Position numbers and translations under genes: made by a program. A DNA stretch of 64,000 bases, taken from the NCBI RefSeq assembly GCF_900107045.1, contig NZ_FNON01000004.1:806001-870000 (forward strand), written 5' to 3'. The stretch comes from Amycolatopsis xylanica (GTDB lineage Bacteria > Actinomycetota > Actinomycetes > Mycobacteriales > Pseudonocardiaceae). The notes beneath the pieces are model-generated. The model was not told where the DNA came from. It searched no databases and saw only the letters and a program-made list of their open reading frames with translations. Below, one piece after another: positions 1 to 8,335 of this stretch (positions within the stretch are counted from its first letter, which is position 1; the number at the start of each line of letters is the position of its first letter).

Positions 1-1
1 G

Positions 2-1375
2 AACCCGAAGCCGGACACCGTCGCCACCTCGGTCGAGGTGCACACCGTCCTCAGTGGACTGCTGAAGACGCCGAACACCGGTGTCGGCATCCACGACCGC
101 GAGGGCGTCGTGGCAGGCAAGTCGTTCACCCGCACCTACACGCTGAAGCGGACCACCGGTTCGGCGAACCCGGTGCCGTACTTCGTCAGCTGGGTCGGCA
201 ACGACGGCACCTTCTCCTCGGGCAACCACGTCCAGCTGCCGCTGAACACCGAGGTGAAGTTCGACGTCAAGGTGAACCCGGCGACCGCGGGTGTGCACTC
301 AGCGCTGCTGCGCCTGGACAACCCGTTCACCATCGGCATCGACGTGCAGACGATGAACGCGGTGTTCGCGGCCCAGGACTTCGAGGCCGCGAAGGGTTAC
401 AAGATCGACAACTCCGGCAAGGCGGCGCGCAATCAGGCGCAGAGCTTCTTCGTGCGGGTGCCCAAGGGCGCCAGCGCGCTGAAGATCGACCTCGCCGGTG
501 GCGGCGCTGAGAAGGGCAAGGGCCAGGTCCGCTTCCTGCGCTACGACCCGACCGGTGTGCCGCTCGACGTGACCTCGTCGACGAACTGCTACAACCCCGA
601 CGCGGGCGCGGGCTGCTCCGGCGGCACGGCGACCAGCCGCACGGTGGCGAACCCGCTGCCGGGTGTCTGGGAGATCACCGTCGAGGCCAGGCGTACGTCC
701 GATGTGGACAACGCGCCGTTCACCGTCAGCGCTTCGGTGCTGGGCACGGCCATCTCGCCGAACCCGGATGACATCGCCTCGGCGACCGTCGGCACGCCGC
801 TGGCGCGCAGCTACACGGTGACGAACACGCTCGGCGCGTTCACCGGGAAGCTGACCGGCGGCGCGCTGGGCAGCACCTCGATCCAGAAGCCGACCATCGG
901 CAACCTGGAGCAGAAGCAGTTCCCGATCACGGTGACCCCGGGCTCGACGTCGCTCACCGCGACGATCGGCAACACCTCGGACGTCGGCGCCGACCTGGAC
1001 CTGCTGGTGTTCAACTGCACCACGGGCTCGTGCGTGCAGGCAGGCGCCAGCGCCGACGGTGACTCCGAGGAGTCGGTGACCATCGCGAACCCGGCCGCTG
1101 GCCAGTGGGTCGTGCTGATCGACGGCTTCGCGGTGCCTTCCGGCTCGACGACGTACGACTACCTCGACACGTTCGTCAACCCGGCGTTCGGGTCCGTCGC
1201 GGTGACGGACGCGGACGCGGCGCGTGCCTCCGGCAGCGCCTGGACCGTGCCCGGCGTGGTGACCGTCAACGCGGCGCCCGCCGCCGGCCGCATCCTGCGC
1301 GGTGTCCTGTCGGTCCGGACGTCCGAGAACGTCCAGGTCGGCACGGGCACGGTGCTCGTGAGGTCGGTCAGCTAG
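2..1375 (+). CDS. Secreted subtilase (S8 family), C-terminal part only
   Basis: The open frame runs in from the left edge with no start, so the catalytic Asp/His/Ser domain lies outside the window. What is visible (about 457 residues) is beta-rich and carries repeated domains of the kind found at the C-terminus of large actinobacterial S8 peptidases. Two stretches look like pre-peptidase C-terminal modules: one near residues 175-245 ending in PLPGVWEITVEA, and one near 315-380 with DVGADLDLLVFNC and PAAGQWVVLIDGF. The extracellular role is inferred from this architecture. It ends in TAG, two bases before a long palindromic terminator, and faces a small I9-inhibitor-like gene on the opposite strand. 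Assignment to S8 rests on the C-terminal pattern alone. Confidence 0.7.
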   Translation, partial: NPKPDTVATSVEVHTVLSGLLKTPNTGVGIHDREGVVAGKSFTRTYTLKRTTGSANPVPYFVSWVGNDGTFSSGNHVQLPLNTEVKFDVKVNPATAGVHSALLRLDNPFTIGIDVQTMNAVFAAQDFEAAKGYKIDNSGKAARNQAQSFFVRVPKGASALKIDLAGGGAEKGKGQVRFLRYDPTGVPLDVTSSTNCYNPDAGAGCSGGTATSRTVANPLPGVWEITVEARRTSDVDNAPFTVSASVLGTAISPNPDDIASATVGTPLARSYTVTNTLGAFTGKLTGGALGSTSIQKPTIGNLEQKQFPITVTPGSTSLTATIGNTSDVGADLDLLVFNCTTGSCVQAGASADGDSEESVTIANPAAGQWVVLIDGFAVPSGSTTYDYLDTFVNPAFGSVAVTDADAARASGSAWTVPGVVTVNAAPAAGRILRGVLSVRTSENVQVGTGTVLVRSVS

Positions 1376-1376
1376 T

Positions 1377-1429
1377 GATAAAGCGGGCTTTATCCCGGGT
1401 GCTTTTCCCGGGATAAAGCCCGCTTTATC
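1377..1429. terminator. Family A palindrome between convergent genes
   Basis: Two perfect 23-bp arms (1377-1399 and 1407-1429) flank a 7-nt loop TGCTTTT. Each arm contains the near-palindrome ATAAAGCGGGCTTTAT. It sits between the stop codons of two convergent genes, as expected for a bidirectional intrinsic terminator without a strong U-tract. Nearly the same element recurs at 32802-32856 and, diverged, at 50962-51014. Confidence 0.8.
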
Positions 1430-1435
1430 CCGTTC

Positions 1436-1639
1436 CTAGGGCTTGGGCTCGTCGCGCTGGATGTCCTCATCGACCTGAACATGAGTCACGGACTCCAGCG
1501 CGGCGAGCTCTTTTACTTTGGCCGCAGGGACTTCCGCTCTCGTGGCACCTAGCCGCGGCTCCACCGAAAGCACCCGGCCGCCCAGCGCGGCCACGGCCTC
1601 GGCGATGTCCGAGGTCGCCATGATCAGCACTGTCCTCAT
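1436..1639 (-). CDS. Standalone peptidase inhibitor I9-like small protein
   Basis: A 67-aa protein whose ATG overlaps the stop of the upstream ROK gene (ATGA at 1636-1639), which supports translation by coupling. The sequence can be read as beta-alpha-beta-beta-alpha-beta: RTVLIMA, SDIAEAVAALG, RVLSVEPRL, TRAEVP, AAKVKELAALE, VTHVQVDED. That is the fold and the closing pattern (a Pro-Ala-rich helix, then V-x-x-V-x-x-D) of subtilisin propeptides and I9 inhibitors. It has no signal peptide. Known standalone I9 proteins (fungal proteinase inhibitors) block subtilases. The neighbouring gene is a subtilase, but that enzyme should be secreted while this protein should stay in the cytoplasm, so the pairing is only suggestive. 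It could instead be an accessory to the ROK regulator. Confidence 0.65.
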   Translation of the reverse strand: MRTVLIMATSDIAEAVAALGGRVLSVEPRLGATRAEVPAAKVKELAALESVTHVQVDEDIQRDEPKP

Positions 1640-2718
1640 CGTCCACTCCGCAAGTAGGCACCGGGGTCCGTCAGCACGCGGTGGATCACGCGCCCGGCCG
1701 CGCCGAGCGTCGCGGCCTGCGCGCCCAGCCCGGACGCGGTCAGTGTCGGGACCGAGCCCCTGAGCTTGCCGAGCCGCTCGCGCAGTACCCGTGTGATGGG
1801 CTCGGACAGCTTCGGGAACAGCGGCGCGAAGATCCCGCCGAGCACGATCCGGTCGACGTCGAAGAGATTCACGGCCGACGCCAGCGCGACACCGAGCGCC
1901 TCACCGGCGACCAGCTCGTCGCCGAGAACTTCTTGTCCCGCATAGGTTTCCAGGCAGCCCCGGCCGCCACAGCGGCACGGCGGGCCGTCCGGTGACACGA
2001 CGACGTGACCGAGTTCGCCCGCCAGCCCGTTCGGCCCCCGGAACAGCTCGCCGCCGACCACCAGTCCGGCGCCGATGCCGATTTCTCCTGACACGTAAAG
2101 GAAATCGCGCTCGCCGGCGCCGAACCACAGCTCACCGAGCGCGGCGAGGTTGGCCTCGTTGTCGAGTTCGACGGCGACCGGGAGGTCAAGCAGCTCGGCC
2201 GCGCGGACGTCCCGCCAGCCGAGGTTGGGGGCGCTGACCAGCAGCCCGGCGCCGACCGGGCCGGACAGCGCGAGCCCAGCGCCCGCGACGGTCAAGCCGA
2301 GACCCCGGGCTTCTTCGAGCACTTCGAGCGCCATGGTCCGGAGTTCGGCGAGCACGTCTTCGGGGCGCTCGCGGTTGTCACGTTCGCGGCGGACGTCCCG
2401 CCGGACCTCGCGCGTGAGATCGACCAGGCACACGGCCAGGTAGTCGACGTTGATCTCCAGCCCGAGCGCGGCGACCCGCGCGCCACTGAGCACGACGTCC
2501 ACCCCGGGCCTGCCGCGCTCACCGGCGCGCGCGGGGCCGGACTCGGCGAGTATCCCGGCGTCGACCAGGTCACCGACCAGTTTGGACACCGTGCTCTTGG
2601 TCAGGCCGGTGAGCTCGGCAAGAGCGGCGCGGGTCAGCGGGCCGCGCCTGCTGACCTCGCCGAGCACGACTTCGAGGTTGCCGGCACGCATCGAGTCGTG
2701 CCGCACGGCCTGGGACAT
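1636..2718 (-). CDS. xylR: ROK-family transcriptional regulator (XylR-like)
   Basis: About 360 residues. An N-terminal winged helix-turn-helix (LTRAALAELTGLTKSTVSKL, residues about 29-48) is followed by a ROK sugar-kinase-like domain with the zinc signature PPCRCGGRGCLE. I place the start at the ATG at 2718, because AAGGTG lies six bases upstream; the GTG at 2727 falls inside that ribosome-binding site. The gene is divergent from xylA, and the space between them holds an inverted repeat with TTTAGT/ACTAAA half sites. Xylose-responsive repression of xylA is therefore the likely role, as in other ROK XylR proteins. Its stop overlaps the start of the I9-like gene. The symbol is assigned on context and family, not on a demonstrated ligand. 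Confidence 0.85.
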   Translation of the reverse strand: MSQAVRHDSMRAGNLEVVLGEVSRRGPLTRAALAELTGLTKSTVSKLVGDLVDAGILAESGPARAGERGRPGVDVVLSGARVAALGLEINVDYLAVCLVDLTREVRRDVRRERDNRERPEDVLAELRTMALEVLEEARGLGLTVAGAGLALSGPVGAGLLVSAPNLGWRDVRAAELLDLPVAVELDNEANLAALGELWFGAGERDFLYVSGEIGIGAGLVVGGELFRGPNGLAGELGHVVVSPDGPPCRCGGRGCLETYAGQEVLGDELVAGEALGVALASAVNLFDVDRIVLGGIFAPLFPKLSEPITRVLRERLGKLRGSVPTLTASGLGAQAATLGAAGRVIHRVLTDPGAYLRSGR

Positions 2719-2753
2719 GGCACGCACCTTATTGACTCGGGCGGGTCGGCGTA

Positions 2754-2776
2754 TTTAGTCTATAACGTGAACTAAA
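2754..2776. promoter_or_regulatory. Candidate XylR operator
   Basis: TTTAGT (2754-2759) and ACTAAA (2771-2776) form an inverted repeat with an 11-bp spacer, immediately before the xylA ribosome-binding site GGAAGGA (2778-2784). The half sites resemble the TTAGTTT-type half sites of Gram-positive XylR operators. Binding here would block xylA and possibly the divergent regulator gene. Confidence 0.6.
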
Positions 2777-2791
2777 TGGAAGGAAGCCAGC

Positions 2792-3940
2792 ATGGACGCC
2801 TACGCCCCCACCCCGGCCGACAAGTTCACCTTCGGCCTGTGGACGGTCGGCTGGCAGGCGAGCGACCCCTTCGGCACGGCGACCCGCGCCCCGCTCGACC
2901 CGGTCGAGAGCGTGCACCGGCTGGCTGAGCTGGGCGCGTACGGCGTGACCTTCCACGACGACGACCTGCTCGCCACCGAGCCCGACCGCGACAAGGCCGT
3001 CCAGAAGTTCAAGGACGCGCTGGCCGCGACCGGCCTGCAGGTCCCGATGGCGACGACGAACCTCTTCACCCACCCCGTCTTCAAGGACGGCGGCCTCACC
3101 AGCAACGACCGCGACGTCCGCCGCTTCGCCCTCGCCAAGGTCCGCCGCAACCTCGACCTCGCCGCCGAATTAGGCGCCCGCACCTACGTCGTCTGGGGCG
3201 GCCGCGAAGGCGCCGAGTCCGACGCGGCGAAAGACGTCCGCGCGGCACTCGACCGCTACAAGGAAGGCCTCGACCTGCTCGCCGAGTACGTCGTCGAGAA
3301 GCGCTACGACATCCGATTCGCCTTGGAGCCCAAGCCGAACGAGCCCCGCGGCGACATCCTGCTCCCCACGATCGGCCACGCGCTGGCGTTCATCTCCCAG
3401 CTCGCGCGCCCATCGATGTTCGGCCTGAACCCGGAAGTCGGCCACGAGCAGATGGCCGGGCTCAACATGGTGCACGGCGTCGCGCAGGCACTGTGGCAGG
3501 GCAAGCTGTTCCACATCGACCTCAACGGCCAGCACGGTCCCAAGTACGACCAGGACCTCATCTTCGGCCACGGCGACCTGACCAGCGCCTTCTTCCTGGT
3601 CGACCTCCTCGAGCACGGCGGCTACGACGGTCCCCGCCACTTCGACTACAAGCCCCTGCGCACCGAGGACTCCTCGGACGTCTGGGAATCTGCGGCGGCC
3701 AACATGCGCACGTACCTCATCCTCCGCGCCAAAGCCCAAGCCTTCCGCGAAGACCGCGAAGTCGCCGAAGCACTGGCCGCCTCCCGCGTCCCCGACCTGG
3801 CGACCCCCACCCTCGCCCCCGGCGAAACCCTCGACTCCCTGCTCACCGACGACTTCGACCCGGCCGCCGCCGCTGCGCGCGGCTACCACTTCACCCGCCT
3901 GAACCAGCTCGCCCTGGAACACCTGCTCGGCATCCGCTGA
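2792..3940 (+). CDS. xylA: Xylose isomerase
   Basis: Interconverts D-xylose and D-xylulose (also glucose and fructose) in the cytoplasm with two divalent metals. The 382-aa length is typical of the short class I actinobacterial enzyme. Visible active-site elements are the catalytic histidine in TFHDDD (about residue 55), the metal-binding segment ALEPKPNEPRGD (about 180-191), FGLNPEVGHE (about 210-219) and LFHIDLNGQ with the following Asp pair. The start ATG follows GGAAGGA by seven bases. It is transcribed away from the ROK regulator behind a candidate operator. No xylulokinase gene lies next to it. Confidence 0.97.
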   Translation: MDAYAPTPADKFTFGLWTVGWQASDPFGTATRAPLDPVESVHRLAELGAYGVTFHDDDLLATEPDRDKAVQKFKDALAATGLQVPMATTNLFTHPVFKDGGLTSNDRDVRRFALAKVRRNLDLAAELGARTYVVWGGREGAESDAAKDVRAALDRYKEGLDLLAEYVVEKRYDIRFALEPKPNEPRGDILLPTIGHALAFISQLARPSMFGLNPEVGHEQMAGLNMVHGVAQALWQGKLFHIDLNGQHGPKYDQDLIFGHGDLTSAFFLVDLLEHGGYDGPRHFDYKPLRTEDSSDVWESAAANMRTYLILRAKAQAFREDREVAEALAASRVPDLATPTLAPGETLDSLLTDDFDPAAAAARGYHFTRLNQLALEHLLGIR

Positions 3941-3986
3941 CCTGTTCAAAGCCCGAAGCCTCCGCGGCGGCCGCCTGAGCGTGGGA

Positions 3987-5519
3987 TCAAGGCTCAGGGC
4001 TCTCAGCGTCGCTCGCGGAGCCGCCTCGCACGATCCGACGCCGAGCGCCGGTTCCCTCGGACTTTGACTGGATAACCCAGCCAGCCGGCAACACGTGCCC
4101 GCTTCTCGTATTGACAACGGTAGCGTCGACCAAGGACACGACGGAGTCGAAAACCGCCCGGTCGAACCTGGCGTCCCAGGCGAAGGACGCACCAGCGAAC
4201 CAGGCGCTCCCCGCGAACGACGCCTCCTCGAACGAGGCGTCCGCACCGAACGAAACCCTGCCGAACAAAGCGTCGCCGTCGAACGACGCCGTGTCGAATC
4301 CGGCGTTCATGGCGAACGACGCACCGGTGAACGTCACATCCTCCGCGAACGACGCCCCGCCAAACCATGCGTGCCCGGCAAATGATGCCTCGTCGAACAA
4401 GACTTCTCCTGCGAACAACGCCTCGCCGAACGAGGTGGTCCCTTCAAACGCCGCTTCGCCGAACCTCGCGCCCCCGGCGAACGACGTACCACGGAACCCG
4501 GCTACCCCACCGAACGACGCTTGCTCGAAGAGGGCGTGTTCTCCGAACGAGGCCCGGCCGAATGCGGCGTCCCCGGCGAACGACGCCTCCTCGAAAAGGG
4601 CTTCCCCATGAAACGCCGCCTCGCTGAACCAGGCGGTCCCTCCGAACGAGGCCCCGGTGAACTTGGCGCCCGTGCCGAACACAGCTTTGCCGAACCTGGC
4701 TTTACCCGGGAACGACGCTCCCCTGAACTCGGCGTTCCCGATGAACAAGGCTTCATCGAAGCGCGCGTCCTGCGAGATGACCATGTAGGTGAAAGTGGCT
4801 TCGCTGTGAAATGTGGCCTTCCGGAAATCCGCGGAGGCAATGCGGCTTCGAGTCAGGTCGAACTCGACGAGGACGGCGTCACGCAGATCCAGCTTGATGT
4901 TGTCCCACAAGGTTTCGGGAATGTCTTCGACCGTCTCGTCCCAATGCAGGTGGCGCTGCAGGATCTGTTGCGCCGTGCGACGCACGTCCAGTTCCAGGCG
5001 GCGAGCCGCGACTTCCTCATCGCTGACAACGTGTTCGCCTGCCTCCCCGTCATCACCGGGCGACGGTTCGGCATTCCGGTCGGGCGGTGGCCGGTACGGA
5101 GCGCGCAAGTAGGCGCAAATCCGATCCACCACCGTTTGCCGCAGATCAGGATGGGTCTGAGCGAGGCGTTCCAGGTCCGTCAGGCCACCGATACGCACGG
5201 CGGCCTTCTCACTGCCCAGCTGCTCGCTGGCTTTAGCGGACAAATCGGTGATCTGCGCTGCCCGATCAGCGGCCAGCTGCCGGTGGTGCTCGCGCTGCCC
5301 CAGGCGCAGCCGCTCCACGGTGACCACGGCGGCAAGGATCGCGAGGACCGCGGCCGCACTTTTCCAGCCGGTGTCAAAGGCATCGCGATGCTCGGCACGG
5401 GTGCCGCCCCACAGCAGGACGGTGACCCCGACGCCCACCGCGATGCTCAGCACCAGCACGAGCCACACCCACAGCCAGGCGAACTCCCGCTGCCGTCGGT
5501 CCGCCCTCGCCCTGCCCAT
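3987..5519 (-). CDS. Membrane-anchored pentapeptide-repeat protein
   Basis: 510 aa from the ATG at 5519, which follows GGAATAGG; the longer frame to 5585 would start inside a palindrome. Two hydrophobic segments near residues 12-38 and 50-69 form a membrane hairpin, followed by a helical linker. From about residue 235 to 470 the chain is a run of pentapeptides of the type A-x-F-x-x / A-S-F-x-G (ASFAGDAAF, ASFGGVAGF and similar). This pattern predicts a right-handed quadrilateral beta-helix with Phe in the core. Its function is unknown. Quinolone-resistance pentapeptide proteins are soluble DNA mimics, so that role is unlikely here. It converges on xylA and lies downstream of the MarR gene. 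Confidence 0.85.
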   Translation of the reverse strand: MGRARADRRQREFAWLWVWLVLVLSIAVGVGVTVLLWGGTRAEHRDAFDTGWKSAAAVLAILAAVVTVERLRLGQREHHRQLAADRAAQITDLSAKASEQLGSEKAAVRIGGLTDLERLAQTHPDLRQTVVDRICAYLRAPYRPPPDRNAEPSPGDDGEAGEHVVSDEEVAARRLELDVRRTAQQILQRHLHWDETVEDIPETLWDNIKLDLRDAVLVEFDLTRSRIASADFRKATFHSEATFTYMVISQDARFDEALFIGNAEFRGASFPGKARFGKAVFGTGAKFTGASFGGTAWFSEAAFHGEALFEEASFAGDAAFGRASFGEHALFEQASFGGVAGFRGTSFAGGARFGEAAFEGTTSFGEALFAGEVLFDEASFAGHAWFGGASFAEDVTFTGASFAMNAGFDTASFDGDALFGRVSFGADASFEEASFAGSAWFAGASFAWDARFDRAVFDSVVSLVDATVVNTRSGHVLPAGWVIQSKSEGTGARRRIVRGGSASDAESPEP

Positions 5520-5570
5520 TCGCCTATTCCAGCACGAACGAATACGCCCTGACCCAGGTTCCAGCCGTTG

Positions 5571-5647
5571 TAGCCCGAAAGCCACTTTCGTCAGATGCGA
5601 TCTGACGAAAGTGGCTTTCGGGCTATCACACCTGACGAACGCCCCTT
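5571..5647. terminator. Family C palindrome, copy 1
   Basis: A perfect 26-bp inverted repeat (5571-5596 and 5600-5625, loop GCG) with the core AGCCCGAAAGCCACTTTCG. It is followed by a half module, CCTGACGAACGCCCCTTTCG, at 5631-5650. It lies 3' of the MarR gene and 5' of the pentapeptide gene, so it probably terminates the former. The copy at 38989-39070 has the same parts in the opposite order. Confidence 0.7.
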
Positions 5648-5663
5648 TCGGGCAAGGCTTGGG

Positions 5664-6107
5664 TCAGAAGGCTAGGGCGCCCAAGGCCGAGACCAGCGGA
5701 GCCAGCTCGGGCAGGGATTCCGCCTCGGCCAAGGCTTCCGCCAAAGCCGAGTCGTGCGTCGGGCGCGCAGCCTCCAGCAGCTCGCGGCCCGACGGCGTGA
5801 CCTCGGTATAGATGCCCCGCCGGTCCGTCGGGCACAGGTACCGCTGCAGCAGCCCCCGGTCTTCGAGCCGGTTCACCAGCCGCGTAGTCGCCGACTGGCT
5901 CAGCACGACCGCGTTCGACAGCTGGTTCATGCGCAGGTGGAAGCCGTCCTGGCGAGCGAGCGCGTCGAGCACGCTGTATTCGCTCACCGAAAGCTCGTGG
6001 GAGCGCTCGAGTGCGCGGCCCAGTTTGTCCTCGATCCGCGCGTGCAACGCGGCGAGCGTGCGCCAGCCCTGTGCGCGGGCTTCGACGGCGTCGTCATCCA
6101 GTGACAC
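5664..6107 (-). CDS. MarR-family transcriptional regulator
   Basis: 147 aa with the MarR layout: an N-terminal dimerisation helix, a winged helix-turn-helix (LRMNQLSNAVVLSQSATTRL, about residues 58-77) and the wing signature DRRGIYTEVTPSGRELL. It starts at GTG 6107. It is divergent from an MFS exporter and an aldo-keto reductase, the usual arrangement for a local repressor of drug or stress efflux. The 134-bp intergenic region contains two direct copies of a GATAGTxG-type box that could be its operator. The ligand cannot be inferred. Confidence 0.9.
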   Translation of the reverse strand: MSLDDDAVEARAQGWRTLAALHARIEDKLGRALERSHELSVSEYSVLDALARQDGFHLRMNQLSNAVVLSQSATTRLVNRLEDRGLLQRYLCPTDRRGIYTEVTPSGRELLEAARPTHDSALAEALAEAESLPELAPLVSALGALAF

Positions 6108-6140
6108 GGTTCACCACTCTCTCGGTTGCCAAGGCACCCT

Positions 6141-6207
6141 TGCGTGCGCCACTATCGAGCTTACGCAATAACCGGCGTGTGCAACTATCTCGGACGCGGG
6201 TTATTGC
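6141..6207. promoter_or_regulatory. MarR/MFS intergenic repeats
   Basis: Two related boxes read in the same direction, GTGCGCCACTATCGAG and GTGTGCAACTATCTCG (12 of 16 bases match). They overlap a perfect 9-bp inverted repeat, GCAATAACC (6165-6173) with GGTTATTGC (6199-6207). These are the only clear symmetric elements between the divergent MarR and MFS genes and are candidate operator sites. Confidence 0.4.
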
Positions 6208-6241
6208 CAACGCCCATACTACCGGGAAGAAGGAACCTTCC

Positions 6242-7420
6242 ATGCCTGCCGCTCTGCTCGCACTGGCGATCAGCGCCTTCGGGATCGGCACGACCGAGTT
6301 CGTGATCATGGGCCTGCTGCCCGAGGTCGCGGGCGACTTCGGCGTCTCGATCCCGTCCGCCGGCCTGCTCATCTCCGGCTACGCGCTGGGTGTGGTGATC
6401 GGCGCTCCCCTGCTGACCGCGGTCGCCTCGCGGGTGCCGCGCAAGACCGTGCTGGTCGGCCTGATGGTGCTGTTCATCGCGGGCAACCTGATCTCCGCGG
6501 TCGCGCCGGCCTACGGCCTGCTGATGACCGGCCGGATCGTGGCGGCGCTGTCCCATGGCGCGTTCTTCGGGGTCGGCTCGGTGGTCGCGGCCTCGCTGGT
6601 CGCGCCCGCGAAACAGGCCAGCGCCATCGCGATGATGTTCACCGGCCTGACCGTGGCCAACGTCCTCGGCGTGCCCGCGGGCACCGCGCTCGGCCAGGCA
6701 CTCGGCTGGCGTTCGACGTTCTGGGCCGTGAGTGTGCTCGGCGTCATCGGCCTCGTCGGCATCCTGACGCTCGTCCCGGCACAGGCCACGACCGAGAGCA
6801 AGGGCCTGCGCAGCGAACTCGCCGTGTTCCGCAACCCGCAGGTCTGGCTGGCATTGGCGATGACCGCGCTCGGCTTCGCGGGTGTGTTCGCCTCGTTCAC
6901 CTACATCGCCCCGATGATGACCGAGGTCGCGGGCTTCTCCGCCGGCGCGGTCACCTGGCTGCTGGTGTTGTTCGGCGGCGGCCTGTTCGTCGGCAACATC
7001 CTCGGCGGCAAGGCGGCCGACCGGAACCTCATGCCGAGCCTGTACGTGATCCTCGCCGCGCTCGCCGCGGTGCTGATCGTCTTCGTCTTCACCGCGCACG
7101 CCCAGCTGCCCGCCGCCATCACCATCGCGGTCTTCGGCGCAGCGGGGTTCGCGACCGTCGCGCCGCTGCAGGCGCGCGTCATGCAGAAGGCCGAGGGCGC
7201 GCCCGCGCTCGCCTCGGCCGCGAACATCGCCGCCTTCAACCTGGGCAACGCCGCGGGCGCGTGGCTCGGCGGCGCCGCGATCGAGCACGGCCTCGGGTAC
7301 ACCGCACCGAACTGGATCGGCGCGGCGCTCGCCGCCGCCGGCCTGGCCGTCGCGGTGCTCTCAGGGCTGCTCGACCGCAAGCAATCGGTTACCGTCACAG
7401 AGGAAGCACTAACCCGATGA
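6242..7420 (+). CDS. MFS transporter, DHA1 drug-efflux type
   Basis: 392 aa from the ATG at 6242, preceded by GAAGAAGGA; upstream in-frame codons lack a ribosome-binding site. Twelve hydrophobic segments are apparent. The N-terminus (ISAFGIGTTEFVIMGLLPEV) and the motif A-like loop after TM2 (ASRVPRKTVL) fit the AraJ/YdhP branch of proton-coupled drug and sugar efflux permeases in the inner membrane. The stop overlaps the start of the aldo-keto reductase (ATGA at 7417-7420), so the two are co-translated. The MarR gene facing it is the likely regulator. The substrate is unknown. Confidence 0.9.
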   Translation: MPAALLALAISAFGIGTTEFVIMGLLPEVAGDFGVSIPSAGLLISGYALGVVIGAPLLTAVASRVPRKTVLVGLMVLFIAGNLISAVAPAYGLLMTGRIVAALSHGAFFGVGSVVAASLVAPAKQASAIAMMFTGLTVANVLGVPAGTALGQALGWRSTFWAVSVLGVIGLVGILTLVPAQATTESKGLRSELAVFRNPQVWLALAMTALGFAGVFASFTYIAPMMTEVAGFSAGAVTWLLVLFGGGLFVGNILGGKAADRNLMPSLYVILAALAAVLIVFVFTAHAQLPAAITIAVFGAAGFATVAPLQARVMQKAEGAPALASAANIAAFNLGNAAGAWLGGAAIEHGLGYTAPNWIGAALAAAGLAVAVLSGLLDRKQSVTVTEEALTR

Positions 7421-8262
7421 AGGACAGTCACTTGAGCATTCCGACCATCAAGCTCAACAACGGCGTCGAGATGCCCCAGCTCGGCTTCGGCGTCTTCCAG
7501 GTCCCCGACGAGGAGACCACCGCGGCCGTCAAGTCCGCTTTGGACGCCGGGTACCGCAGCATCGACACCGCGGCCATCTACGGCAACGAAGCGGGTGTCG
7601 GCAAGGCGCTGGCCGAGTCCGGCATCGACCGCGACGAGCTGTTCATCACCACCAAACTGTGGAACAGCAAGCAGGGCTACGACGAGACGCTGCGCGCGTT
7701 CGACGAGAGCATGACCAAGCTGGGCCTGGAGCGGCTGGACCTGTACCTCATCCACTGGCCCACCCCGGAGCGCGATCTCTACCTCGACACCTGGAAGGCC
7801 TTCGAGAAGCTGTACGCCGACGGCCGCGTCCGCGCGATCGGTGTCTCGAACTTCCACCAGGCGCACCTCGAGCGCGTTTTCGAGGCGAGCGGCATCGTCC
7901 CCGCGGTGAACCAGATCGAGGCGCACCCGTACCTGCAGCAGACCGAGCTGCGCGCGTTCGACGCCAAGCACGGCATCGCGACCGAGGCGTGGAGCCCGCT
8001 CGCGAAGGGCGGCGGCCTCCTGGATGAGCCCGCGATCGCCGCGCTGGCCGAGAAATACGGCAAGACCCCGGCGCAGATCGTCATCCGCTGGCACCTCGAC
8101 CTCGGCAACGTGGTCATCCCGAAGTCGGTCACCCCGTCGCGCATCCGCGAGAACCTCGACGTGTTCGGGTTCTCGCTCACCGAGACGGACATCGAGAGCC
8201 TGACCGGCCTCGACCGCGGCGAGCGCACCGGGCCGGACCCGGACACGTTCAACGTGGCGTGA
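7417..8262 (+). CDS. Aldo/keto reductase
   Basis: A 281-aa NADPH-dependent oxidoreductase of the AKR superfamily, reducing aldehydes or ketones such as 2,5-diketogluconate or methylglyoxal in the cytoplasm. The catalytic tetrad is visible: Asp and Tyr in DTAAIYGNE, Lys in ITTKLWN, His in LYLIHWP. The cofactor-binding segment VIPKSVTPSRIREN lies near the C-terminus. The start overlaps the MFS stop by four bases. Pairing with a MarR-controlled exporter suggests detoxification of reactive carbonyls, but this is inference from context. Confidence 0.93.
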   Translation: MKDSHLSIPTIKLNNGVEMPQLGFGVFQVPDEETTAAVKSALDAGYRSIDTAAIYGNEAGVGKALAESGIDRDELFITTKLWNSKQGYDETLRAFDESMTKLGLERLDLYLIHWPTPERDLYLDTWKAFEKLYADGRVRAIGVSNFHQAHLERVFEASGIVPAVNQIEAHPYLQQTELRAFDAKHGIATEAWSPLAKGGGLLDEPAIAALAEKYGKTPAQIVIRWHLDLGNVVIPKSVTPSRIRENLDVFGFSLTETDIESLTGLDRGERTGPDPDTFNVA

Positions 8263-8271
8263 TCAGCTGAC

Positions 8272-8333
8272 GAAAAACCCCATTTCGCCCTGGCCAGGTG
8301 GATTACCATCCGGTCGAGCGAAATGGGGTTTTC
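8272..8333. terminator. Hairpin between aldo-keto reductase and M48 genes
   Basis: GAAAACCCCATTTCGC (8273-8288) pairs with GCGAAATGGGGTTTTC (8318-8333) around a 29-nt loop. On the plus strand the stem ends in TTTT, a classic intrinsic terminator. It ends only two bases before the proposed M48 start codon at 8336, so it may also act on M48 translation. Its first part (CTGACGAAA...TTTCG) resembles the family C modules. Confidence 0.6.
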
Positions 8334-8335
8334 TC

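Noticed and set aside
3941..3986. A terminator between xylA and the pentapeptide gene
   Set aside because: Only short GC-rich self-complementarity is present; no convincing stem.
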